From Gramella jeungdoensis (GTDB lineage: Bacteria; Bacteroidota; Bacteroidia; Flavobacteriales; Flavobacteriaceae): 64,000 nucleotides of DNA. Shown here in pieces: positions 26,386 to 35,900 of this stretch (position 1 is the stretch's first letter; each line of letters starts with the position of its first letter). The stretch spans positions 62,001 to 126,000 of the forward strand of contig NZ_JAMSCK010000006.1 of the NCBI RefSeq assembly GCF_023805255.1. Reading direction: 5' to 3'. Under the pieces are notes generated by a model. The model saw only the letters and a program-made list of their open reading frames with translations, did no database searches and had not been told where the DNA came from. A program made the position numbers and the translations under genes.

Positions 26386-27573
26386 CTAAAATATCTCATA
26401 AACTCCCGCAGCTCCCTGTCCTGTTCCAACGCACATGGTAACCATGGCATATTTATCTTTAAGGTTACGTTTTTTCATTTCATCGAAAATCTGAACAGAA
26501 AGCTTCGCTCCGGTACATCCAAGTGGATGCCCCATTGAGATGGCCCCTCCATTTACATTCACTTTCTCCTTGTCAAGATCAAGTTCTCTGATAACCGCAA
26601 GGGATTGAGAGGCGAAGGCCTCGTTTAGTTCTATAAGTTCTAGATCTTCTTTTTTAAGTCCAGCCTGTTTCAACGCATTTGGGATAGCATACACCGGCCC
26701 GATTCCCATAATTCTTGGTTCAACACCCACCGTAGAATAACTTACAAGCCTGGCCACCGGCTCAAGGTTTAGTTCTTTTACCATTTCCTCACTCATCACC
26801 ATGGCAAATGCCGCACCGTCACTCATTTGCGAAGAATTTCCGGCGGTAACACTTCCTCCATCTGCAAATACGGGTCTAAGTTTGTTTAGAACTTCAATTG
26901 AAGTGTCTTTTCGTGGGCCTTCATCCTTATTTACCGTATATGATTTTGTTTGTTTCTTTCCATCTCCATCAACATAAGTTTCATCTATGTTTATGGGGAC
27001 TATCTGGTCCTGGAATCGATCTTCCGCCTGGGCCTTTATAGCTCTTTGGTGAGAATTATAGGCAAACTCATCCTGATCTTCACGAGAGACATTGTATTTT
27101 TTCGCCACAGCTTCGGCGGTAAGTCCCATACCCCAGTAATAATCTTCATGTCCCTGCTTGGCAAGTTCATAGTCTGGTACTGGTTTATAACCTCCCATTG
27201 GGATATAACTCATACTTTCTGCTCCCCCGGCGATGATACAGTCGGCCATACCATTCTGGATCTTGGCGGTTGCGATTGCGATAGTTTCCAAACCTGAAGC
27301 ACAATAGCGATTAACCGTCATTCCCGGAACATCTTCAATTTTTAATCCCATAAGGGAGATCAGTCGTCCTACGTTAAGTCCCTGTTCCGCTTCCGGCATC
27401 GCGTTTCCTACGATAACATCATCGATTCGTTTTTTATCAAATTCAGGCAATTTTTCCATCATGTATTGGATGGTTTCAGCAGCCAGCTCATCGGGTCTTT
27501 TAAACCTGAATACTCCACGTGGAGCCTTTCCTACTGCAGTCCTGTATGCTTTTACTATATATGCTGTTTTCAT
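26386..27573 (-). CDS. Acetyl-CoA C-acyltransferase (3-ketoacyl-CoA thiolase)
   Basis: A 395-residue thiolase with the full catalytic set: Cys91 in [10 protein letters not shown] (acyl-enzyme nucleophile), His349 in GHPLGCTGA, and Cys381 in MCVGTGQG. It releases acetyl-CoA from 3-ketoacyl-CoA in the last step of beta-oxidation, in the cytoplasm. Length and N-terminus ([17 protein letters not shown]) match the degradative thiolases. Flanked on both sides by S23/Avd-like genes within the MarR-led operon. Confidence 0.95.
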   Translation of the reverse strand: MKTAYIVKAYRTAVGKAPRGVFRFKRPDELAAETIQYMMEKLPEFDKKRIDDVIVGNAMPEAEQGLNVGRLISLMGLKIEDVPGMTVNRYCASGLETIAIATAKIQNGMADCIIAGGAESMSYIPMGGYKPVPDYELAKQGHEDYYWGMGLTAEAVAKKYNVSREDQDEFAYNSHQRAIKAQAEDRFQDQIVPINIDETYVDGDGKKQTKSYTVNKDEGPRKDTSIEVLNKLRPVFADGGSVTAGNSSQMSDGAAFAMVMSEEMVKELNLEPVARLVSYSTVGVEPRIMGIGPVYAIPNALKQAGLKKEDLELIELNEAFASQSLAVIRELDLDKEKVNVNGGAISMGHPLGCTGAKLSVQIFDEMKKRNLKDKYAMVTMCVGTGQGAAGVYEIF

Positions 27574-27611
27574 TTTTCTAGTATTTAGATATTAGATTTG
27601 AGAAGTGAGAT

Positions 27612-27965
27612 TTAATTGACGAACTTCTTTAATAAACTGAAATTCATTTTCTGTATCTCCATCAAATCATTAATTATTGGTTTAATTTTATCTTCTGAAA
27701 TTAATTTTAAACGATTAGAAATTATAAGTTGAGTTATCAACTCATTTGTTGAGCCATTTGCGATACCCAGAAAATTCCTGAATTCTCCGTTTGTATTGCG
27801 ACCAGCACCTTCGGCGATATTAGATGGTATAGAAACAGCACTTTTTCTAATCTGGCTGGTAAGTCCATACTTTTCTTCAATAGGAAAACGGGAAGAAAGG
27901 ATATAGACCTGTTCCGCAACACTTATGGCTTTTTGCCAAATCTTAAGTTCCTGAAAATTGTGCAT
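27612..27965 (-). CDS. Four-helix-bundle protein of the S23/Avd family (copy 2)
   Basis: A 117-residue protein with the canonical motifs of this family: FQELKIWQKAI at the N-terminus, YGLTSQIRKSAVSIPSNIAE in the centre and a final helix (MEIQKMNFSLLKKF). It is closer to the family consensus than copy 1. It lies 40 bases after the hydroxyacyl-CoA dehydrogenase gene and 38 bases before thiolase. The flanking spacers contain degenerate TCTAAA/ATCTCA-type runs, similar to the spacer near copy 1, which suggests that the genes arrived as small cassettes (inference). Function unknown. Confidence 0.9.
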   Translation of the reverse strand: MHNFQELKIWQKAISVAEQVYILSSRFPIEEKYGLTSQIRKSAVSIPSNIAEGAGRNTNGEFRNFLGIANGSTNELITQLIISNRLKLISEDKIKPIINDLMEIQKMNFSLLKKFVN

Positions 27966-28005
27966 CTTAATAAATTTCTAAAGTCTAAAATCTCAGATCT
28001 ATTAT

Positions 28006-30411
28006 CTAGTTTCTAAGCGGTTTTCCTTTTTTCAGCATATGCTGAAGTCTTTCGAGAGTTTTGCGTTCTCCCGTAAGAGAGAGGAATGCTTCCCTTTCAA
28101 GATCCAGGAGATATTGTTCGCTTACTTTTTGATTTTCTGAAAGGTCACCTCCGGCCATTACATATGCCAGTTTGTTGGCGATCTTTTGATCATGTTCGCT
28201 AATGTAGTTTCCGGCTTTCATCTGATCGGTTCCTACAAGGAAAGCTCCTAATGCCTGTTTACCAAGCACTTTTATATCGGTTCTATGAATCGGTTTTGTA
28301 TAACCATTTTCAGCCATTAGCAGAGCATGCTTTTTAGCAATTGCCAGCTGCCTGTCGGGGTTCACCACCACAATATCTTTTCCTTTCTGAAGTATGTTCA
28401 GGTCATATGCTTCATATGCTGAAGTTGAAACTTTAGCCATACCTATAGCAAGGAAATGCTCTCTAAGTCGGTTTAATTCCACATCATCTTTTTGAAAGGT
28501 ATCGGCAGCTCTCACGGTCATTTCTTTGGTTCCACCACCACCGGGGATCACACCAACTCCAAATTCAACCAATCCGATATAAGTTTCTGCCGCAGCAACC
28601 ACTTTATCGGCATGTAGTGAAAGTTCACAGCCTCCACCCAGTGTCATTGCATGAGGTGCAGCCACAGTCGGAATAGAAGAGTAACGCATACGCATCATGG
28701 TATCCTGGAAGTATTTGATAGCCATATTAAGCTCATCATACTCTTGTTCTACCGCCATCATGAATATCATTCCAATATTTGCACCTACAGAGAAGTTCTT
28801 ACCATTATTGGCTACTACCAGTCCCTGATAGTCCTTTTCGGCCATATCTATGGCTTTGTTAATACCATCAAGAACGTCACCGCCAATGGTGTTCATCTTG
28901 CTTCGGAATTCAACATTCAAAATTCCATCACCAAGATCTTCTACCACAACACCACTATTCTTAAAGACTTCTTTAGATTCCCTGATATTGTCCAGAATTA
29001 TGAAAGCATCCTGACCCGGAACTTTCTTCTGTTCCTTGGCTTCTATATCATAATAGTAGGTTGCACCTTCTTTAACGGTGTAGAAGCTGTCACTACCATT
29101 TTCCAGCATTTCATTTACCCAGGCCGCAGGTTCATGGCCTTCTTCCTTCATCATTTCGATAGCTTTCTTTACGCCGATAGCATCCCATATCTGGAATGGT
29201 CCGTGCTCCCAGCCAAAACCGGCTTTCATGGCGTCGTCTATCTTATATAACTCGTCTGAGATCTCAGGGATCCTGTTAGATACATAAGCAAATAGGGCAG
29301 AGAAGGTCTTTCTATAGAATTCTCCGGCTTTATCCTTTCCATTTACAAGGACTTCAAAACGGTCTTCTACATTATCTATAGACTTGGTTAATTCCAGAGT
29401 GGCAAAAGAAGCGCTTTTTCTGTCCCGGTATTCCATCGTGTCTAGATCGAGAGATTTGATCTCGCTGGAACCGTCTTCCTTTTTAATTTTCTTATAAAAG
29501 CCCTGACCTGTCTTGCTACCATACCATTCATTTTCCATCATGGTATCTATGAAATCAGGTAAGGCGAAAAGGTCGTGTTGTTCGTCTTGTGGAACGTTTT
29601 CATATAGTCCATTGGCAACGTGCACCAGGGTATCTAAGCCCACCACATCCACTGTTCTGAATGTGGCCGATTTCTGTCGGCCAATGACCGGACCGGTAAG
29701 TTTGTCCACTTCTTCAATGGTCATTCCCATATCCTTAACCATATGAAAAAGGCTCATAATACTGAAGATCCCTATACGGTTCCCAATGAACGCAGGGGTG
29801 TCTTTCGCAAGAACCGGTTTTTTACCCAGAAACTTCTCACCGTACATATGGAGGAAGTCGAGGACTTCTTCTGAAGTTTCCTTTCCAGGAATAATTTCAA
29901 ATAGTCTTAAATATCTTGGTGGATTAAAGAAGTGAGTTCCACAGAAATGTTTTTTAAAGTCTTCGCTTCTTCCTTCGGTCATAAAATTTATAGGAATCCC
30001 TGAAGTATTTGTCGTAATTAGAGTTCCTTCTTTCCTGTGTTTTTCAAGGTTTTCAAAGACCTGTTTTTTTATGTCAAGTCTCTCTACAACCACTTCAATT
30101 ATCCAGTCTACTTCCGAAACTTTAGATATATCATCTTCAAGGTTTCCGGTTTTTATACGGCTGGCAAAATCCTGATGATAAATTGGAGAAGGCTTGGATT
30201 TTAAGGCACTTTGTAATGAATCATTTACGATTCTATTACGAACTGCTTTATCTTCAAGACTGAGACCCTTTTTTTGTTCTTTTTCATTAAGTTCCCTTGG
30301 CACTATATCCAACAAAAGCACCTCTACGCCAATGTTGGCAAAATGGCAGGCGATACCGCTCCCCATTATACCAGAGCCTATTACTGCAACTTTATTAATC
30401 CTTCTTTTCAT
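28006..30411 (-). CDS. 3-hydroxyacyl-CoA dehydrogenase / enoyl-CoA hydratase fusion
   Basis: An 801-residue bifunctional protein. N-terminal NAD-binding domain with GSGIMGSGIACHFA near residue 12, then CGTHFFNPP and the KDTPAFIGNRIG motif of the dehydrogenase; a second dehydrogenase C-domain follows (AMKAGFGWEHGPFQIWDAIG). A crotonase domain lies at about 480-690: GKNFSVGANIG, LGGGCELSLHAD and VEFGVGVIPGGGG, carrying the oxyanion hole and catalytic Glu. This order (dehydrogenase first, hydratase second) is like Bacillus FadN and opposite to E. coli FadB. It hydrates enoyl-CoA and oxidises the 3-hydroxy product. Second gene of the operon after MarR. Confidence 0.95.
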   Translation of the reverse strand: MKRRINKVAVIGSGIMGSGIACHFANIGVEVLLLDIVPRELNEKEQKKGLSLEDKAVRNRIVNDSLQSALKSKPSPIYHQDFASRIKTGNLEDDISKVSEVDWIIEVVVERLDIKKQVFENLEKHRKEGTLITTNTSGIPINFMTEGRSEDFKKHFCGTHFFNPPRYLRLFEIIPGKETSEEVLDFLHMYGEKFLGKKPVLAKDTPAFIGNRIGIFSIMSLFHMVKDMGMTIEEVDKLTGPVIGRQKSATFRTVDVVGLDTLVHVANGLYENVPQDEQHDLFALPDFIDTMMENEWYGSKTGQGFYKKIKKEDGSSEIKSLDLDTMEYRDRKSASFATLELTKSIDNVEDRFEVLVNGKDKAGEFYRKTFSALFAYVSNRIPEISDELYKIDDAMKAGFGWEHGPFQIWDAIGVKKAIEMMKEEGHEPAAWVNEMLENGSDSFYTVKEGATYYYDIEAKEQKKVPGQDAFIILDNIRESKEVFKNSGVVVEDLGDGILNVEFRSKMNTIGGDVLDGINKAIDMAEKDYQGLVVANNGKNFSVGANIGMIFMMAVEQEYDELNMAIKYFQDTMMRMRYSSIPTVAAPHAMTLGGGCELSLHADKVVAAAETYIGLVEFGVGVIPGGGGTKEMTVRAADTFQKDDVELNRLREHFLAIGMAKVSTSAYEAYDLNILQKGKDIVVVNPDRQLAIAKKHALLMAENGYTKPIHRTDIKVLGKQALGAFLVGTDQMKAGNYISEHDQKIANKLAYVMAGGDLSENQKVSEQYLLDLEREAFLSLTGERKTLERLQHMLKKGKPLRN

Positions 30412-30457
30412 CTTTTGGTTTTTATCATTTTTAAAACTCCCGGTAATGCCGGACGAT

Positions 30458-30910
30458 TTATTTTATTTTGATCTCTTCGGTATATATTTTTTTCTCGTTG
30501 ATTAGTTCCATTATGGTATTGGCAACTTCTATAAAGGTATGCAGGTCTTTTTCTGAAACGTTTTCCTTAACTGCTTCATCAAACCGAAGTACAACGCGTT
30601 TCGAGTAATCTCTCATCTCTTTTCCAAAATCGGTAAGATGGATAAGGACACTACGACCATCGTTAGGATTCTTCTTTCTAATAATAAGACCTTTTTCTTC
30701 CATAGATTTCAGGATTCTTGAAAGGCTTGTAGCCTCCATTCCCATTTTTGGACCAAGAGAAGTGGAAGGGGTACCTTCTTCGGGATCTATGCTTAAGAGG
30801 GCGAAACCTGTGGCCATTGTGCTCCCGGCTTTTCCTGCTTCCTCATTATACATTTTAGAAACAGCCATCCAGGTGGCACGCAGAACATAATCTATTGTCT
30901 TTTCTTTCAT
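30458..30910 (-). CDS. MarR-family transcriptional regulator of the beta-oxidation operon
   Basis: A 150-residue winged-helix protein: recognition-helix region ATSLSRILKSMEEKGLI, then the wing IRKKNPNDGRSVLIHLTDFG with the conserved D-x-R. It is first in the operon that encodes the fatty-acid oxidation enzymes, 46 bases upstream of the fusion dehydrogenase. A perfect 18-bp palindrome overlies its own promoter, so autoregulation plus control of the operon by an acyl-CoA or fatty acid is likely (inference from position and from known MarR/FadR-type logic). Confidence 0.93.
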   Translation of the reverse strand: MKEKTIDYVLRATWMAVSKMYNEEAGKAGSTMATGFALLSIDPEEGTPSTSLGPKMGMEATSLSRILKSMEEKGLIIRKKNPNDGRSVLIHLTDFGKEMRDYSKRVVLRFDEAVKENVSEKDLHTFIEVANTIMELINEKKIYTEEIKIK

Positions 30911-30928
30911 TTTCTATTTGAATGAATC

Positions 30929-30962
30929 CAAAGTTAGGAAAAAATATTATGCATGCATAATA
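30929..30962 (-). promoter_or_regulatory. Promoter and 18-bp palindromic MarR operator candidate
   Basis: On the minus strand TAACTTTG (plus 30929-30936) is an exact TAnnTTTG box. Nineteen bases upstream lies a TATG (-33 position) inside TATTATGCATGCATAATA (30945-30962), a perfect 18-bp palindrome. A repressor on it would block polymerase access. The transcript would start close to 30922, about 12 bases before the ATG. Confidence 0.7.
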
Positions 30963-31022
30963 AAATTATTTAAAAATTCAGATTTTATGAAAATCCAACT
31001 ATTAAATTGTTAAAACAAAAAA

Positions 31023-31043
31023 ACTCCTCTGGTCGGGAGGAGT
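31023..31043 (-). terminator. Terminator after the acyl-CoA ligase gene
   Basis: ACTCCTC / GAGGAGT 7-bp stem with A-run before and T-run after; strong on either strand. Confidence 0.9.
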
Positions 31044-31071
31044 TTTTTTTATTAAAATTTCAAAGCTTCAA

Positions 31072-32853
31072 TTAAAAGCGATCATATAACTTTTCATATA
31101 AGTCGTGATACCTGTCACGAATAATACGCCGTTTTAATTTCATGGTAGGGGTAAGGTGTTCATCTTCTACCGTCCATGCTTCCGGCGTAAGGGCAAAGGT
31201 CTTTACCTGTTCCCATTTTCCGAATTTTTGGTTGTAGAAATCCACTTCTTCCTGGATACGTTCTCTTACAAGATCATTATTGGCGATATTTTCAGTACTG
31301 CCGTCACCAAGATCAATGTTCTTACGACGGGCCCATTCTTCAATAAATTCAAAATTAGGCTGAATCAATGCCGCCGGCATTTTTTCTCCGTCACCAACCA
31401 CCATAATCTGTTCAATGAAACGGGATTGCTTCATTGTGTTCTCAATTAACTGAGGAGCCACATATTTCCCTCCAGATGTTTTGAACATCTCCTTTTTACG
31501 ATCGGTTATCTTTAGAAAACCTTCCTTATCTATTTCACCAATATCTCCCGTATGGAAGAAACCGTCGGCTTCAAGAACTTCATCTGTCTTCTCCTTATCT
31601 TTATAATAACCTTTCATAATATTAGGTCCTTTGGCAAGGATCTCTCCATCTTCAGCAATTTTCACCTCTACATTGTCTAAAGGTTTGCCTACCGTTCCGA
31701 TTTTGAATCCGTGGTTGCGTTCATCATTCACTGCAATTACGGGAGAAGTCTCTGTCAATCCATAGCCTTCCATTACGGGAATTCCTGCAGCAGCAAAAAC
31801 TCTAGCAAGTCTTGGCTGTAAGGCTGCACTTCCCGAGACTATAAGTTCTATATTTCCTCCCAGACCTTCTTTCCATTTGGAGAAGATTATTTTCCTGGCA
31901 AGGCCTAGCCTGAATTCGTACCACCATCCATTGGCTCCATATGGTTCGTATTCGAGACCTAATTCTATAGCCCAGTAGAATAACTTCTGTTTTATTCCGC
32001 TTAAGGTAGATCCTTTAGCAACGATCTTGTCATAGACTTTTTCCAGCAATCTTGGAACTGCGGTTATTACATGTGGTTTTACTTCTTTAAGGTTGTCACT
32101 TATTTTGTCTATAGACTCTGCAAAATAGACCGAAACCGAATAATACTGATATAAATAAAGGATCATCCTCTCAAAAATATGACAAACGGGAAGAAAACTA
32201 AGCGAAACATAAGTGCCTGTTTCAAAAGGAACACGCGGTGCACTTCCCAATACATTACTCACGATATTCTCATGGGAAAGCATTACACCTTTTGGCCGTC
32301 CTGTGGTACCGGAAGTATAAATAAGGGTAGCGAGATCATCTGCTTTTACAGATTTCTTTAATTTTTCTACTTCATCCTGATTGGCTTTGTCTTTCCCGGC
32401 CTCAAGTATCTCAGTCCAGCTCTTGCAGTCGGTCAAATCATCAAAGCTGTAAACCTCCTTTAACTTAGTATTCGCCTTGATATGATTTACTTTTTGAAGT
32501 ACCTCCTCGTCTGAAACAAAACAATAACTGGCTTCACTGTGATTTAGAACATATTCATAATCTTCTTCAGAAATGGTAGGATAGATTGGAACGTTCTGAG
32601 CTCCGATCTGCAGGATACCAATATCCATCACATTCCATTCAGTTCTATTGTTCGTAGATATGATGGCTATTTTGTCATTAGGTTTTACACCTAATCGCAA
32701 GAGGCCACGGCTTATCGTATTTGCCTGATCTATATATTGCTGAGTGGAAATTGCCTGCCACTTTCCATTATATTTTGTTGCAAACGCCTCTTCTAAAGGG
32801 TGATTTTCAAGTTGAAAATAAGGAAAGTCAAAGAGTCTATTTATTTCGTTCAT
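31072..32853 (-). CDS. Long-chain fatty-acid-CoA ligase (AMP-forming)
   Basis: A 593-residue member of the ANL superfamily starting at the ATG at 32853 (a TTG four codons upstream is possible but less likely). Motifs: YTSGTTGRPKGVMLSH (P-loop, about residue 185), YGLTETSP (near 370), GDIGEIDKEGFLKITDRKKE (hinge and adenylate-binding Asp/Arg) and a C-terminal Lys region. It activates fatty acids to acyl-CoA with ATP, feeding the oxidation operon immediately upstream in the genome. It is separated from that operon by a terminator, so it is its own transcription unit. Confidence 0.94.
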   Translation of the reverse strand: MNEINRLFDFPYFQLENHPLEEAFATKYNGKWQAISTQQYIDQANTISRGLLRLGVKPNDKIAIISTNNRTEWNVMDIGILQIGAQNVPIYPTISEEDYEYVLNHSEASYCFVSDEEVLQKVNHIKANTKLKEVYSFDDLTDCKSWTEILEAGKDKANQDEVEKLKKSVKADDLATLIYTSGTTGRPKGVMLSHENIVSNVLGSAPRVPFETGTYVSLSFLPVCHIFERMILYLYQYYSVSVYFAESIDKISDNLKEVKPHVITAVPRLLEKVYDKIVAKGSTLSGIKQKLFYWAIELGLEYEPYGANGWWYEFRLGLARKIIFSKWKEGLGGNIELIVSGSAALQPRLARVFAAAGIPVMEGYGLTETSPVIAVNDERNHGFKIGTVGKPLDNVEVKIAEDGEILAKGPNIMKGYYKDKEKTDEVLEADGFFHTGDIGEIDKEGFLKITDRKKEMFKTSGGKYVAPQLIENTMKQSRFIEQIMVVGDGEKMPAALIQPNFEFIEEWARRKNIDLGDGSTENIANNDLVRERIQEEVDFYNQKFGKWEQVKTFALTPEAWTVEDEHLTPTMKLKRRIIRDRYHDLYEKLYDRF

Positions 32854-32925
32854 GAAGTTAATCAATTAGATATGCCTTGCAAAATAGCAAAAAAGGGAGC
32901 TACTTCAAATCGATATTCTAAAAAA

Positions 32926-32951
32926 GAAGGGATGTTTTTTAACATCCCTTC
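32926..32951 (-). terminator. Terminator after purL
   Basis: Perfect 11-bp stem GAAGGGATGTT / AACATCCCTTC with a 4-base loop; on the minus strand followed by T6. Confidence 0.9.
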
Positions 32952-32977
32952 AATATTGCTCATAAAAAATTAGTTTA

Positions 32978-35900
32978 TTATTTTTTCTCCAGCCATTTCC
33001 TGGCATTCACAAAGCCTTCCAGCCATGGAGAGACTTCATCCTTTCTGTCTTTAGGATAATAAGCCCAGTTCCACTGAAAAGTTGAACGTTCAAGATGAGG
33101 CATCATCACAAGATGTCTTCCGCTGTCATCGGTAAGGATTGCCGTATTATAATGAGAACCATTAGGATTGGCAGGGTAGCCTTCATATCCATATTTCCCG
33201 ACGATCTTATATTTTTCCTCTTCATAAGGGAAGCTGAATTTACCTTCACCGTGTGCTGCCCAGATTCCCAGTTTGCTTCCGGCAAGTGTTGAAAGCATTA
33301 CCGAATCATTTTCCTGAATTTCAACAGAGGTGAAATTACACTCGAACTTATGCGATTCGTTATGAAGCATTTTTGGTTTTTGATCATGATCTGGATTGAT
33401 AAGGCCCAGTTCAATGAACAACTGACAACCGTTGCAGACTCCCAGCGATAAAGTATCTTTTCTTGCAAAGAAATCATCCAGAGCTTTTTTAGCCTTTTCG
33501 TTATAAAGGAATGCTCCGGCCCATCCTTTTGCACTCCCAAGAACATCAGAGTTAGAGAAGCCTCCAACAGCAGCGATAAACTGAATATCTACCAATGTCT
33601 CTCTACCGGTAATCAGGTCGGTCATATGAACATCCTTTACATCAAAGCCGGCTAGATGCATGGCGCGTGCCATTTCCCTTTCAGAATTTGAGCCTTTTTC
33701 ACGAATGATGGCCGCTTTAATTCTTGGTTTGGTAGTATCTATTTCCGGAAGTTTTCCTGTGAAATGCTCCGGGAATTTAAATTCTAGAGGTTGCTCCTTA
33801 TAGTTATGATAGCGTTCTGTAGCCTTATCTATTCCGCTTTGTCTTTCGTCCAGAAGGAAAGAAGTCTTAAACCAGGTATCTCTTAGTTCAGGTATATTAA
33901 AGCTCAGGTTAGCGCCTGTATTTCTTATTTTAAGTTCTTTTCCTTCAGTAACCTTTCCTATTTTAAAGAATTCGATCTTCTTTTCATTAAGGATTTCTTC
34001 AACTGAAGCATCTTTCGCCTGGAAAACTATTCCGCAGTTCTCATTGAAGAGAAGCTTTACGATATCTTTCTCATTCAATGGAGAAAGATCAAGATCTGCT
34101 GAAAGATCAACATCGGCAAAACACATTTCAAGAAGGGTAGTAATTAGCCCACCTGAAGCTACATCGTGCCCGGCAAGGATCAGATCCTTTTTTATAAGAC
34201 CCTGAATACTATTGAAAGTTTCAGCAAATTTTTTGTCATTCTGAATAGTTGGAACTTCGTTTCCAACTTTGTTCAGGATCTGAGCGAAAGAAGAACCTCC
34301 AAGTTTGAATTTGTCCTGAGAAAGGTTGATATAATAAATATCTCCACCTTTCTTTCGCAGAACTGGTTCCACAACTTTGGTGATATCATCACAATGCCCG
34401 GCGGCAGAGATGATGACGGTTCCGGGAGAGATCACCTCACCATCCTTATACCTTTGTTTCATGGAAAGGGAATCCTTTCCTGTGGGTACATTGATACCAA
34501 GGGAAATTGCAAAACCTGAAACTCCTTCCACAGCTTTATAGAGCCTGGCGTCTTCACCTTCATTATTACATGGCCACATCCAGTTGGCCGAAAGGGAAAC
34601 CGATTTAAGACCTTTTTCCAAAGGAGCCCATACTATATTAGAAAGAGCTTCGGCAATAGAGTTTTTTGATCCGGCCACTGGATCTACAAGTGCTGAAACT
34701 GGGGAGTGGCCAACAGAGGTAGCAACTCCTTCTTTTCCTTTATAGTCTAAGGCCATTACACCACAGTTGTTAAGCGGTAACTGAAGTGTTCCAGCAGTCT
34801 GCTGCTTGGCCACCCTTCCGGAAACACAACGGTCTACTTTATTGGTGAGCCAGTCTTTGCAGGCCACGGCTTCCAGTTGCAGAACCTGATCAAGGTACTC
34901 ATGTATTTTTGAGGTTTGGTATTCTACCTTAGAATAATCTCTTTTTACAGTGTTATCGGTCATTACCGTTTTTGGAGAGCTTCCAAACATGTCAGATAGT
35001 TCAAGATCCATAGGTTTCTGACCTGTTTTGATTCCTTCAAAAGTAAATCGATGATCACCGGTCACGTCACCAACTTCATACATGGGCGAACGTTCCCTGT
35101 CGGCCACACGTTTTAATTTTTCAATTTCAGCTTTACCAATAACAAGTCCCATTCTTTCCTGGGATTCGTTCCCAATGATCTCTTTTGCAGAAAGTGTTGG
35201 GTCACCAACGGGAAGAGCGTCAAGGTCTATTTTTCCGCCTTTTTCCTCTACAAGCTCACTAAGGCAGTTAAGGTGGCCTCCTGCACCGTGATCGTGAATA
35301 GAAACTATTGGATTCTCCTCAGCTTCTACCATTCCGCGCACCGCATTTGCAGCACGTTTTTGCATTTCAGGGTTGGATCGCTGAATGGCATTAAGCTCGA
35401 TTCCACTACTGAATTCTCCGGTATCGGCCGAAGAAACTGCAGCTCCACCCATACCAATCCGGTAGTTCTCACCACCAAGTACTACTATTTTATCTCCTTT
35501 GTTAGGAACATCCTTTTTCGCCTGACTGGCTTTTCCGTATCCCACGCCGCCGGCAAGCATGATAACTTTATCATATCCTAGGGCACGGTCGTGCTCTGAA
35601 TGTTCAAATGTTAATACAGAACCGGAAATAAGTGGCTGACCGAATTTATTTCCAAAATCGGAAGCACCGTTGGAAGCTTTTATAAGGATATCCATCGGAG
35701 TCTGGTATAACCATTCTCTTTCCTTCATCCCCTTCTCCCATTTTCTGTCTTTTTCAAGACGAGAGTAAGACGTCATATATACAGCGGTTCCTGCAAGTGG
35801 AAGTGAACCTTTTCCTCCGGCAAGCCGGTCCCGTATTTCACCACCACTACCAGTTGCAGCCCCGTTAAAAGGTTCAACAGTGGTAGGGAAATTATGGGTT

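Noticed and set aside
25997-27965. Remnant of a 23S rRNA intervening sequence or a diversity-generating retroelement
   Set aside because: No rRNA, reverse transcriptase, template repeat or variable repeat is nearby; only the protein family is shared.
32854-32865. TTG start for the acyl-CoA ligase
   Set aside because: Adds only four residues and lacks support; the ATG at 32853 fits the family N-terminus.
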